A stretch of DNA of 64,000 bases from Loktanella sp. PT4BL (lineage in GTDB: Bacteria > Pseudomonadota > Alphaproteobacteria > Rhodobacterales > Rhodobacteraceae): NCBI RefSeq assembly GCF_003201935.1, contig NZ_QJJL01000010.1:1-64000 (forward strand), written 5' to 3'. A program made the position numbers and the translations under genes. Position 1 is the first letter of the stretch. Each line of letters opens with the position of its first letter. Positions 51,813-59,497 of this stretch are shown here, in pieces. Under the pieces are notes generated by a model, which worked only from the letters and a program-made list of their open reading frames with translations, ran no database searches and had not been told where the DNA came from.

Positions 51813-52805
51813 TCACGGCAGGATATCCACCTCGCCGCGCCTGACCCGCTCCAGCATTTCCTTAAGCTCTGGCGGATGCAGAACCTCTACCGCCTTACCC
51901 CATTTGAGCAGATGCCACGCCATTTCCAACCAGCCGCTGGCCGTGAATTCGACCAGGAGGCTGCCATCCTCCAGATCAGTCAGCTCCTGGTCCGGATGAA
52001 ACAGAAATTCGCGGGCAGTTGCTGCTGCGCTGGGCGTAAAACGCCAGCGGACCGGTCCATGCTCCGAGTCAGAAAAGAACGATCCAAAAGCTTGCGCGCT
52101 GTAGCGCTCAACATCAAAATCCGGGTCCCGTTCAAAGGGCTGAACGGTTGCGTGCATCTCGAAGATACGGTCAAACCGAAACTCCCGGTATTCTCGGTCG
52201 CCATCAGCTTTGCGTGCAATGAGATAATGCCGCGTGCCAACAATCACAGCGTGAGGCTCGACCAGTCGCTTGCGGGGCGCCGGATCACGCGCACCTTGAT
52301 AAAAGATCTCGACCATCGTCGGCCTGCGGAGCGACGTGAACAATAGGTTGAGATATTCCTCAGACACTTTTCGGCTTGGCCCTGGCCGTGAGGCAAAGCC
52401 GTTCGCCAGCAGCAGCAGTTCTGAGTATTTCTTTGCCCCGTGCATCATGGGCCGTGAGTATGATGCCACAAGACGATCGCGGGCGGTCTCCAGTGCTTTT
52501 GCCTCGTCCTGCGCGCCATTGCGCTCAGCCCGCCTAATCGCCAGATCAAGGGCCGCCAGTTCCTTTTCCTTCAAAACCCGGTGCTGGATGTAAGGCACAT
52601 CGTGCAACGACCACCACCGGCGGCGGTCACGATCGTCCCAGGTCTCAACACCGCCGAACAGGTCTTCGAACTTACGCAGCATCCGGCGTGCAGTGCGCTC
52701 CTCAACCTCGAATTCTTCCATGATGAGCCGCAATGAGATGCCCTGCCTGCGGGCGTTGGCCATTTCAGCCATCCGGTAGAGCTGTTCTGCTTTAATGAAC
52801 GACAT
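51813..52805 (-). CDS. WYL-domain transcriptional regulator
   Basis: This 330-residue regulator has an N-terminal winged helix (IKAEQLYRMAEMANARRQGI, then LRLIMEEFEVEERTARRML). A WYL domain follows at about 145-230 (PHAVIVGTRHYLIARKADGD, then YREFRFDRIFEMH), and a WCX-like C-terminus completes it. WYL regulators sense nucleic acids or nucleotides and often control DNA repair or phage defence genes. Here it stands alone beside the integrase module. The start is the ATG giving MSFIKAEQ. Confidence 0.87.
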   Translation of the reverse strand: MSFIKAEQLYRMAEMANARRQGISLRLIMEEFEVEERTARRMLRKFEDLFGGVETWDDRDRRRWWSLHDVPYIQHRVLKEKELAALDLAIRRAERNGAQDEAKALETARDRLVASYSRPMMHGAKKYSELLLLANGFASRPGPSRKVSEEYLNLLFTSLRRPTMVEIFYQGARDPAPRKRLVEPHAVIVGTRHYLIARKADGDREYREFRFDRIFEMHATVQPFERDPDFDVERYSAQAFGSFFSDSEHGPVRWRFTPSAAATAREFLFHPDQELTDLEDGSLLVEFTASGWLEMAWHLLKWGKAVEVLHPPELKEMLERVRRGEVDILP

Positions 52806-53002
52806 GGGCAAAGCTTATTTTACGGTTGCAGCAACAAGGGGTAAGAGACTGCCCCCATAGGCAGTTTACAATCAATCGTCGAGGCCGAATCGTCATCGGT
52901 GATATGTCTGTAAGTGGTTAGCAAGCCTCAGATTGAAATGGAAATTTGCCGCTGGAGAGGCCTGCTTGGCTCGTCACGGCAAAAAGGCAAAGGAAGCTGC
53001 TG

Positions 53003-53614
53003 ATGAGTTTACCGCAACGTGTTTTCTACACTATCCACGAAGCTGCCGCACGCTGGGGCTGCACGATATCTGACATCGCCGGCTGGGCTGACATGGGATC
53101 ATTGAGGATCGTCACAGGGATCCCACCCGTGGAATGTGATGGCAAGCGCGCTGGCGGGATGGTGCAAATCCGACCAATGGATATCATTCCCATATTCCGC
53201 CGCTGCGGAACGGGACCACAATCCGCGCATCTTCAGCGCATTCGCCCACTCGAGGAAAAAGAGTGGCTGTATATCAGCGCACCTGAAGTCGGCGTCGCCG
53301 TCTCGATCGGGGACGTCATGATCCTGGGCGAAGATCTTCAGCTTTTCGAGGACGCACATAATCTTTTCGGTCGGATTGCCGAAGGCGCTGGGCTGAGCGA
53401 GGAAGGCGACTATGACTGGTCAGCAATGCATGTCGAAATCACGCGTCGCGTGTTCGAAGAAGGGTTGCCCGCCTCGCAAGGCGCATGGGTCCGCGAACTT
53501 CAAGACTGGTTCTCCGCGCAATCGGAAGACGGCACCTTCCCTGATGAACGCTCGATACGTCGACGGCTCAAACCCATTCTTGATGCCTTGAAGTTCAAGA
53601 GGCCGAAGCGGTGA
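53003..53614 (+). CDS. Conserved hypothetical protein beside integrase
   Basis: This 203-residue protein begins MSLPQRVFYTIHEAAARWGC, a helix-turn-helix-like or MerR-like N-terminal segment. The C-terminal half (SEDGTFPDERSIRRRLKPIL) recalls plasmid or phage-associated regulators. AGGAAG upstream supports this start over an earlier in-frame ATG. It converges on the integrase with a 20-base overlap. It is a recurrent neighbour of integrases in Rhodobacterales, but its function is unknown. Confidence 0.65.
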   Translation: MSLPQRVFYTIHEAAARWGCTISDIAGWADMGSLRIVTGIPPVECDGKRAGGMVQIRPMDIIPIFRRCGTGPQSAHLQRIRPLEEKEWLYISAPEVGVAVSIGDVMILGEDLQLFEDAHNLFGRIAEGAGLSEEGDYDWSAMHVEITRRVFEEGLPASQGAWVRELQDWFSAQSEDGTFPDERSIRRRLKPILDALKFKRPKR

Positions 53615-54896
53615 CTGCGTCGGGGTTGCTGTGCGGGGCCGTCGTTGCCGAAGACGTGTCTGCGTCGTGGACAAGGCGGGGCTTGGGCTTGAAGACGCTG
53701 GCCACCGCATCGACGCCTGCGCGCAGTGGCGAGTCCATCAAGTGCGCATAGCGTTGGGTCGTCTGCATCTGGCTATGACCCAGCAGCTTGCCGATCATTT
53801 CGAGTGAAGCACCCCCGCTGACCAACAATGATGCAAAGGTGTGGCGTAGATCATGGATGCGGACATCTTCGATGTCGGCCTCTCTCTGAATGCGCTTCCA
53901 GAACCGCCGGACCTCCTGCACAGGGTGGCCCGGCGTGTCGCCGGGGAACAGCCATGGGCAGCCAGGATAGACAGCCTGAAGGCGCTGGCGCACAATCACA
54001 GCAGCCTCTTCGGAGATCGGCACGCGGTGTACGCGCCGTTGCTTGGTCGTGGTTGCAGGTTTTGTCCACGACAGATGTTCGAGGTTGAAATCCTCAAAAC
54101 GCGCCTGACGGACCTCCCCCACACGGGCCCCGGTCAGCATGCACATCCGGATGACGTTCGCAGCCCGCGCGTCTTCTGCCCCATCCAGCGCTGTGGCAAG
54201 GCGTGCGATTTCCTCTTGTGACAGATATCGCTCGCGCGGTGTCTCCATGCGACGGCGAAACCCCATGGCGGGGTTATCCTCGCGCCACCCCCATTTAACG
54301 GCATAGGCGAACATCTTGCGGACCACCTCACCCACCCGGTTGGCGCGTACCGGCGTGGGTTTGGACCCTTGCAGCTTGCGCGCGCGATTATTGGGGTTGG
54401 CCTTGGCGGGCCGCGCGCGTCCCTCGGCGACCTTGTTCAATAGCAGTTCCACATCATACGCGCTGACCTCGGTCACCAGCATCCGGCCCCAAGCCGGTGC
54501 GATGAACTTTGCCATCATTGATCGCTGATCAGCCGCGTTGAGCTTGGCCAGATGCGTCAGGTGCACATCACTGTAGCGCGCAATCAGATCCGTGATCCGT
54601 GGTGCCTCGCGCAGGGCGTCGCGGTTCGCCAGAGGATCCCCTCCGGCATCAATATCCCGTCGTAGTGCTTTCGCGCGTGTGCGTGCCGCCGACACGCTCC
54701 ATTCAGGCCAGCGGCCAAAGGTCATCCGGCGCTGCCTGCCTGCATAGCGGTAATCAAGCGTGAAAGCACGACCACCGCCGCGATAGATGCAAACAGCAAA
54801 GCCGCGCACCTCTGTGTCAAAAATCTGGTAATCTCGGCCCTCGGTGGGCGCGGCCTCGCGCACAACCGCTTCTGTAAGTTTCTGTCTGTTCACCAT
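53595..54896 (-). CDS. Tyrosine integrase (DUF4102-type phage/island integrase)
   Basis: This 433-residue integrase has an N-terminal arm-binding DUF4102-like domain (1-95), a core-binding domain (100-205) and a catalytic domain. R258 (TGARVGEV), H348 and R351 (HDLRHTF), H374 (LGHSQMQ) and Y383 are all present. It is intact. Integrases of this class usually insert at the 3' end of tRNA genes, and a tRNA-fMet 3' fragment lies 6.7 kb to the left. Early phage-type genes follow on the other side, after a repeat-rich gap. Confidence 0.92.
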   Translation of the reverse strand: MVNRQKLTEAVVREAAPTEGRDYQIFDTEVRGFAVCIYRGGGRAFTLDYRYAGRQRRMTFGRWPEWSVSAARTRAKALRRDIDAGGDPLANRDALREAPRITDLIARYSDVHLTHLAKLNAADQRSMMAKFIAPAWGRMLVTEVSAYDVELLLNKVAEGRARPAKANPNNRARKLQGSKPTPVRANRVGEVVRKMFAYAVKWGWREDNPAMGFRRRMETPRERYLSQEEIARLATALDGAEDARAANVIRMCMLTGARVGEVRQARFEDFNLEHLSWTKPATTTKQRRVHRVPISEEAAVIVRQRLQAVYPGCPWLFPGDTPGHPVQEVRRFWKRIQREADIEDVRIHDLRHTFASLLVSGGASLEMIGKLLGHSQMQTTQRYAHLMDSPLRAGVDAVASVFKPKPRLVHDADTSSATTAPHSNPDAVTASAS

Positions 54897-54965
54897 CCCT
54901 AAACCTCTCTCTTGGTCCTGTCATGACGCGTAGATCGCGCACCTTATCAAGCAGAGCATGGCGCA

Positions 54966-55392
54966 GGGGGTGGCAGGGAGGCGTGGGGTGGCACGCCGGA
55001 GACACTATGGTGCCACCCCCTGTTTTATTGGGGAATTGCGCGCTGGGCCGGTCTCCGGTCGGTGCGGCGCCCATTATGATTTTGGCCCGAAAGCACCTTT
55101 GAACTCCAAAATCACAATCAAAGCCGGACGATAGTGGCACAATTTTCAATAAAATATGGGGGTGGCACGCGTTTATGCACGTTGCCACCCCCTGTTTGCA
55201 CGCGAACGCGCGCGAAAGCCTGCCTATGTAGCGGTTTATGCACTTGTGCATACGAATCCGCATATCAGCCCGATTGCTGCAATGGCGCGAAACCTGCCGC
55301 CGCCTTACCGGAATGCAAAGAAAACCTAATAAAACATGGGGTGGCACGAGGGTGGCGGTTTGCGTGCCACCCCGTGCCTCCCTGCCACCCCC
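54966..55392. repeat. Cluster of GGGGTGGCA/TGCCACCCC inverted repeats
   Basis: Four copies of GGGGTGGCA (54966, 54985, 55158, 55338) and four of its complement (55011, 55183, 55365, 55383) alternate within 430 bases. They form three hairpins with 8-bp or longer stems: 54985-55019, 55158-55192 and 55338-55373. Several copies share flanks such as AATAAAAYATGGGG. The whole 560-base gap between integrase and the excisionase-like gene holds no protein gene. It may be the control or recombination region of the element. Confidence 0.7.
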
Positions 55393-55456
55393 AGCGATGT
55401 GCGTGAATGGTTTTCAGCATTTGCCCACCTTCGGGCCATCACACTGGAGACATCAC

Positions 55457-55714
55457 ATGCATGAAATCATAAACGCCAAAGGAGGGCGGGATACGTCGCG
55501 GGCTCTGCTGACCGGTTGGATCAGCCGCGCCGATCTTGCCCAAGAACTCGAGGTCACTGAAGCGACCTTAAGGCGCTGGACATTAGCGCGCTGGGGGCCG
55601 CCCTGCATTCGCGCAGGTCGCAAGATCTTTTACCGCCGCAGCGCCGTCATTGAATGGCTGGAAGACCAAGAAGCGGCAGACCTTCGCCGCGGGCGTCGGG
55701 GGGCACGCCGATGA
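55457..55714 (+). CDS. AlpA/excisionase-like HTH protein
   Basis: This 85-residue protein has a MerR/AlpA-type helix-turn-helix: ISRADLAQELEVTEATLRRW, then GPPCIRAGRKIFYRRSAVIE and WLEDQE. This is the build of phage excisionases and of AlpA-like activators of integrase. GGAG eight bases before the ATG sets the start. It is divergent from the integrase across the hairpin-rich gap and first of a coupled rightward operon. A role in element excision or early transcription is likely. Confidence 0.8.
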   Translation: MHEIINAKGGRDTSRALLTGWISRADLAQELEVTEATLRRWTLARWGPPCIRAGRKIFYRRSAVIEWLEDQEAADLRRGRRGARR

Positions 55715-55989
55715 GTATCCCCCTGCCCTTCCGGCAACGGAGCCGGCGCGCTGAACGCGATGAGGTGCGCGCGGACTGGATTGACGAGCGGCGGCGCGAG
55801 GCCCGCATCGTCGTGGCTGACGTCATCAACCATTCCGACCATCTGCTACGCATCGCCTGCAATGTGCTGGTCCGCCATGGCGAGACACCCGAGGAACGTG
55901 AGGACGCTCGTATTCTTCTGGTCGTGCTGGAGGCCAAGACCCCGGGGCGCGGCAATCATCACAACCAGGATCCGGAGGTGGAGCGATGA
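55711..55989 (+). CDS. Hypothetical phage early protein
   Basis: This 92-residue, highly charged protein starts MSIPLPFRQRSRRAERDEVR and has an Arg-rich helical N-terminus. The start overlaps the preceding stop (ATGA), and its end overlaps the nuclease gene. No known domain is recognised. Coupled translation indicates a role with its neighbours in early element functions. Confidence 0.65.
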   Translation: MSIPLPFRQRSRRAERDEVRADWIDERRREARIVVADVINHSDHLLRIACNVLVRHGETPEEREDARILLVVLEAKTPGRGNHHNQDPEVER

Positions 55990-56438
55990 AGCGGCGCGGA
56001 ACACCCGAGGCAGATCTGCAGCGCGCTGTTGTGGTCGCCTTGCGCTTTGCCCTCCCCAAGGGGGCGATCGTGCATCACTGTGTCAATGAGGTGACTGAAG
56101 CGGGCCTGCGGGGCGCCAAACGTCAGGCGATCCTGGTTGGTATGGGCGTATATCCCGGCTTTGCCGATCTCATTGTGCTCTGCGGTGGGCGCGTGCTGTT
56201 TTTGGAGCTGAAGTCTCAGAAGGGTCGTCTCAGCCCTGCGCAGGAGGCGTTTCGCGATGCCATCTTGGCGCAAGGCTTTGGCTGGGCGCTGGTTCGCAGC
56301 CTTGACGATGCGCTGGGCGCGCTGGCGGATCACGGATTCACAACGCGGGTCGTGCAAACCAGTACACCGGACGCCCCGCGCGATGCAGGGGCACGCCACG
56401 ATGGTACCGGTCCTTCGGCGCGGAGGGTCACCCAATGA
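55986..56438 (+). CDS. VRR-NUC domain nuclease
   Basis: This 150-residue protein has the virus-type replication-repair nuclease fold. The active-site series PGFADLIVLCGGRVLFLELK (Asp, then Glu-x-Lys) is followed by SQKGRLSPAQEAFRD. The N-terminal EADLQRAVVVALRFALP is also typical. It cuts branched or structured DNA during phage replication. Four-base overlaps on both sides place it in one operon with the excisionase-like and replication genes. Confidence 0.87.
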   Translation: MKRRGTPEADLQRAVVVALRFALPKGAIVHHCVNEVTEAGLRGAKRQAILVGMGVYPGFADLIVLCGGRVLFLELKSQKGRLSPAQEAFRDAILAQGFGWALVRSLDDALGALADHGFTTRVVQTSTPDAPRDAGARHDGTGPSARRVTQ

Positions 56439-57451
56439 GCCATGCCGCCACCAACTGGGCGATCCAGCGCCGCGGGCTCAAGCCCACCACCAAGATCGTG
56501 CTCTGGCATTTGTGTGATCGCTTCAATCCCGACTACGGCTGTTTCCCCTCCCAAGCGCGGCTAGCGCATGATTGCGAGATCAGTCGCTCGACCTTGAATG
56601 ATCACCTAGGTCAGCTGGAAGCGGCGGGATTGTTGCGCCGTGTGCCACGCATTCACCCCGTGACCAAACGGCAGATGCCAACACGCTACATCTTGGGGTT
56701 CGAACCTGGCTTTGCCCCGCATGATCCGAACCCGTGTCCGGAAACCGGACACGGCGCATTGCCATTCGATGGGACAGTGTCAGGGGACCAGGTGATCTGC
56801 GCAGAAGTGGCCGATCAGCAGGACCCGTGTCCGAAAACGGGACACGGGATTGACGCAAGACCCGTGTCCGATTTTGACCCCGACCCGTGTCCGGAAAATG
56901 GCCAAAGCCGTGTCCGGAATCCGGACACTAACCTTGTAAGAGAACCTTTAAGGGAACCAGTAAAGGAGGAGGAGGATGCGCGCGGGCGCGAAACCAGTTT
57001 TGATGATTTTTTTGGTGACCTGCTGCAAGCGCTGGGCTTCGATGGCGACGGCGCATTGCCCGCCTGGTGGCAGGGCTGGCCAGCACGGCAACACGTCCAG
57101 CGCTGGATCGATGATTTAGGCATGTCGCAGAAACGGATCCTTGCCGTAGCTCGCGAGAGCCGCGAAGCGCACCGTGCCCCACCAGATGGCCCCAAGGCGC
57201 TTGATCGGGCAATGGAACGGGCGGTACGGCGTGATGCGCAGCCTGCGGCCAATTATCTGAATGCTAAGCGCAGCACAAAATCCCAAAGCAAGCCACTGCC
57301 CAGTCCCGATGAAACGGCTGCGTTCTATGCAGCCAAGGTGAACTCAGACGAATACCTGCCCCAAAACATGATCAGCACTGCGACATGCGGATTGATGCTG
57401 GAACGCGGACTCGTCACCCTGGAACGCCTCCAGATGCGGGGTGTGCTATGA
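56435..57451 (+). CDS. HTH replication-type protein with internal palindromic repeats
   Basis: This 338-residue protein has a winged-helix N-terminus (residues 15-80, PTTKIVLWHLCDRFNPDYGC, then SISRSTLNDH-type helix). The middle section (95-165) is repetitive (CPETGHG, CPKTGHG, CPENGQ, VRNPDTN). A conserved C-terminal helical part follows. This is the layout of phage and plasmid replication proteins whose gene contains the origin. The repetitive protein segment is a by-product of DNA palindromes. It overlaps both neighbours by four bases. Confidence 0.7.
   Translation: MSHAATNWAIQRRGLKPTTKIVLWHLCDRFNPDYGCFPSQARLAHDCEISRSTLNDHLGQLEAAGLLRRVPRIHPVTKRQMPTRYILGFEPGFAPHDPNPCPETGHGALPFDGTVSGDQVICAEVADQQDPCPKTGHGIDARPVSDFDPDPCPENGQSRVRNPDTNLVREPLREPVKEEEDARGRETSFDDFFGDLLQALGFDGDGALPAWWQGWPARQHVQRWIDDLGMSQKRILAVARESREAHRAPPDGPKALDRAMERAVRRDAQPAANYLNAKRSTKSQSKPLPSPDETAAFYAAKVNSDEYLPQNMISTATCGLMLERGLVTLERLQMRGVL
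56732..56928. repeat. Palindromic iteron-like repeats, candidate origin of replication
   Basis: GTGTCCGG and its complement occur repeatedly. CCGTGTCCG-GAAA-CCGGACACGG is at 56732-56754, and CCCGTGTCC with GGACACGGG lie at 56824-56848. Single arms are at 56861 and 56884, and the perfect GTGTCCGGA-A-TCCGGACAC is at 56910-56928. All lie within the replication-type gene. Repeated palindromes inside an initiator gene are typical of phage origins. Confidence 0.6.
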
Positions 57452-58155
57452 GCAAATTTGATCGCAGATTGCCCCGCATGCGGGTACAGCCCAGCGCAGG
57501 CGGCAAGCCGAAACGCGCGCTGGGCGTGCAGGCAGCCCTCGAATGGGCCTTCAGGGTCGAGAAAGCCCAGCTTGAACTGCCACCGAGACAGGACGCCGAG
57601 GAGGAAAGTCGTGGCTTCGGGTTGGAATATGTTCTGATGCAGCGCACCATCCTAGGTTGCAAGGTGGATGGCGGGCAGTACAAGATGGGCAGCTACACCC
57701 ATCCGGACGCCGAGGTAATTGCAGCGACCGTGGCCGGACTGCCCGACAGCTTGGGCGGGATACGCATGGCACTACGCGTCACAGAGCTTGCAAGGGCCGG
57801 GATGACTCCTGACTGGATGCCCGGTGCGGTGCCGCGTTGCGTGCCAGTAGACATTAAGCGCAACCGGCATGGTGATCGTGCTGTCAGCGTGGTCGTTGGC
57901 ACAGAGCGCACCCTAATCAGTGGAAAGTGGCGTGACGTGGAAGTCCGCGCGTGTCCGGTGATATTCAGGCCGCACCCCGAGCAGATTACATCCGCGCGAC
58001 GTGGCTATAACGACTGGTGGGCCGCATTGGACTGGGTGCGCGATGGGTTGGTCGCTGGCGGGATGTTGAGGGAGGTGGAGGTGGCGGCAGTGATGCCAAA
58101 GGCGAAACCATGGGGGTACCGAAAGCAGTCCAAGCCTGTGTCGCCAAGTCTTTGA
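57448..58155 (+). CDS. Hypothetical phage early protein (235 aa)
   Basis: The protein starts MSKFDRRLPRMRVQPSAGGK at an ATG overlapping the replication gene's stop. Residues 35-110 (AALEWAFRVEKAQLELPPRQ, then MGSYTHPDAEVIAATVAGLP) are reminiscent of conserved proteins in Rhodobacterales prophages. I recognise no catalytic motif. The last gene of the coupled operon, it has no later phage genes after it. Confidence 0.65.
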   Translation: MSKFDRRLPRMRVQPSAGGKPKRALGVQAALEWAFRVEKAQLELPPRQDAEEESRGFGLEYVLMQRTILGCKVDGGQYKMGSYTHPDAEVIAATVAGLPDSLGGIRMALRVTELARAGMTPDWMPGAVPRCVPVDIKRNRHGDRAVSVVVGTERTLISGKWRDVEVRACPVIFRPHPEQITSARRGYNDWWAALDWVRDGLVAGGMLREVEVAAVMPKAKPWGYRKQSKPVSPSL

Positions 58156-58293
58156 CCCGGGCATACTCATGGTTGAAGCTACCACCGGGTGACAACTTTA
58201 AACCGAAAGATAGATTGCGCTCAAGCACCCAGTGGGCCGATACATTTTTTGGTCAAAAACGACGAACGATGATTGAAGAAAGGAAAACAATAG

Positions 58294-58665
58294 ATGAGCC
58301 ATCCCGTTGACGTCCACGTAGGAAAGCGCATTCGACAGCGCCGGCTACTACTGAACACAACCCAGCAGCAAGTGTCTGATCAGGTTGGTGTGAAGTTCCA
58401 GCAGATGCAAAAATATGAAACTGGTAAGAACCGTGTCAGCGCATCACGCCTATGGGACATCGCTAACGTTCTAGACGTGCCTGTATCTTTTTTCTTTGAA
58501 GGACTGGACGCCCAAAATAAGGTCCGCTCGACGAAGTCAGATCTGCCTCACGATATTCTGAATAATCCGGAGGCATTGAAGGTTTTGCGTGCCTACTATG
58601 CGATACCAGAAACGCAACGCTCTCACGTATTACAGCTCACTCAAGCTTTGGGCGAAGACGCTTGA
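58294..58665 (+). CDS. XRE-family HTH regulator
   Basis: This 123-residue protein has a classical XRE helix-turn-helix at residues 8-65: VGKRIRQRRLLLNTTQQQVS, then VGVKFQQMQKYETGKNRVSA. A short C-terminal dimer region follows (ALKVLRAYYAIPETQRSHVL). It matches a regulator type widespread in Rhodobacterales chromosomes, so it may be core rather than element DNA. AAGGAAAAC precedes the ATG. Confidence 0.87.
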   Translation: MSHPVDVHVGKRIRQRRLLLNTTQQQVSDQVGVKFQQMQKYETGKNRVSASRLWDIANVLDVPVSFFFEGLDAQNKVRSTKSDLPHDILNNPEALKVLRAYYAIPETQRSHVLQLTQALGEDA

Positions 58666-58906
58666 TTACCCCTTGATAGCACTCCTACACGCGAATGGCG
58701 CGTGATATTGAGCGGCATTGCGCTTTTGAAACACATACGGCTATGTGGCATGAGGGTTTGAGCTTGAATTGAAACTAAAGGTAAGTGCAAGACGCGCGTA
58801 GATTTTTGTCAATGCTTCACTTTATTGAAAAGCCAACCTTGTCTACTTTTGGACTTTATATGCGACTTGGCGGTGGCGCCGCGCAAAAAATTGAGTTGGG
58901 CGCCCT

Positions 58907-59497
58907 ATGACCACATTCTACGAAGACAATGCTGAAGCCTTTATCTCGGATACTCGGCACGTAGATATGTCAGATATGCAACGCAGGTTTTTGGCTGCGT
59001 TGCCAATAGTCGAAGGGACTTCCGCTAGGATTCTTGATGCAGGTTCAGGTGCTGGACGGGACGCGCGCGCCTTTCGACGCCTGGGCTATAAAGTTGAGGC
59101 TTTCGATGCTTCAGCCTCAATGGTTGAGGCTACACAGGAGTACGCCGGCGTACCGACCCAATTGATGCGGTTTGAAGACTTCACGTGGGAGCATGACTTC
59201 GAGGGCATTTGGGCGTGTGCTTCGCTTTTACATGTGGAGGAGGCCAATTTACCTTGGGTCATCGAGCGGCTAGCAGCCCATCTAACGTCTGGAGGTGCAA
59301 TGTACCTGTCATTCAAAGAGGGCAGCCGTGAGCGAATTAAAGACGGACGTCGATTTACCGATCTGACCGTTGAAGGACTATTTACCCTCCTGGGCCGATG
59401 TGCTGGTTTGAATGAGCCTACAGTTTGGCAAAGCGAAGACGGCCGTCAAAATCGCAAATCAGAGGTTTGGGTAAACGCTTTGGTGAATAAGATTTGA
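58907..59497 (+). CDS. Class I SAM-dependent methyltransferase
   Basis: This 196-residue enzyme has the SAM-binding loop ARILDAGSGAGRDARAFRRL (residues 40-59), the acidic strand end VEAFDASASM and motif III GIWACASLLHV. The target is unknown; the fold is of the small-molecule/UbiE-like group, not a DNA methylase (no NPPY). Its stop overlaps the start of the large helicase gene (TTGA), so the two proteins are translated together and probably act in one system. Confidence 0.85.
   Translation: MTTFYEDNAEAFISDTRHVDMSDMQRRFLAALPIVEGTSARILDAGSGAGRDARAFRRLGYKVEAFDASASMVEATQEYAGVPTQLMRFEDFTWEHDFEGIWACASLLHVEEANLPWVIERLAAHLTSGGAMYLSFKEGSRERIKDGRRFTDLTVEGLFTLLGRCAGLNEPTVWQSEDGRQNRKSEVWVNALVNKI

Noticed and set aside
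54966..55392. CRISPR or tRNA-like structure
   Set aside because: The copies alternate in orientation with irregular spacing, and none folds as a tRNA.
56732..56928. CRISPR-like repeat array
   Set aside because: Repeats are palindromic, unevenly spaced and inside an open gene. No cas gene is present anywhere in the window.
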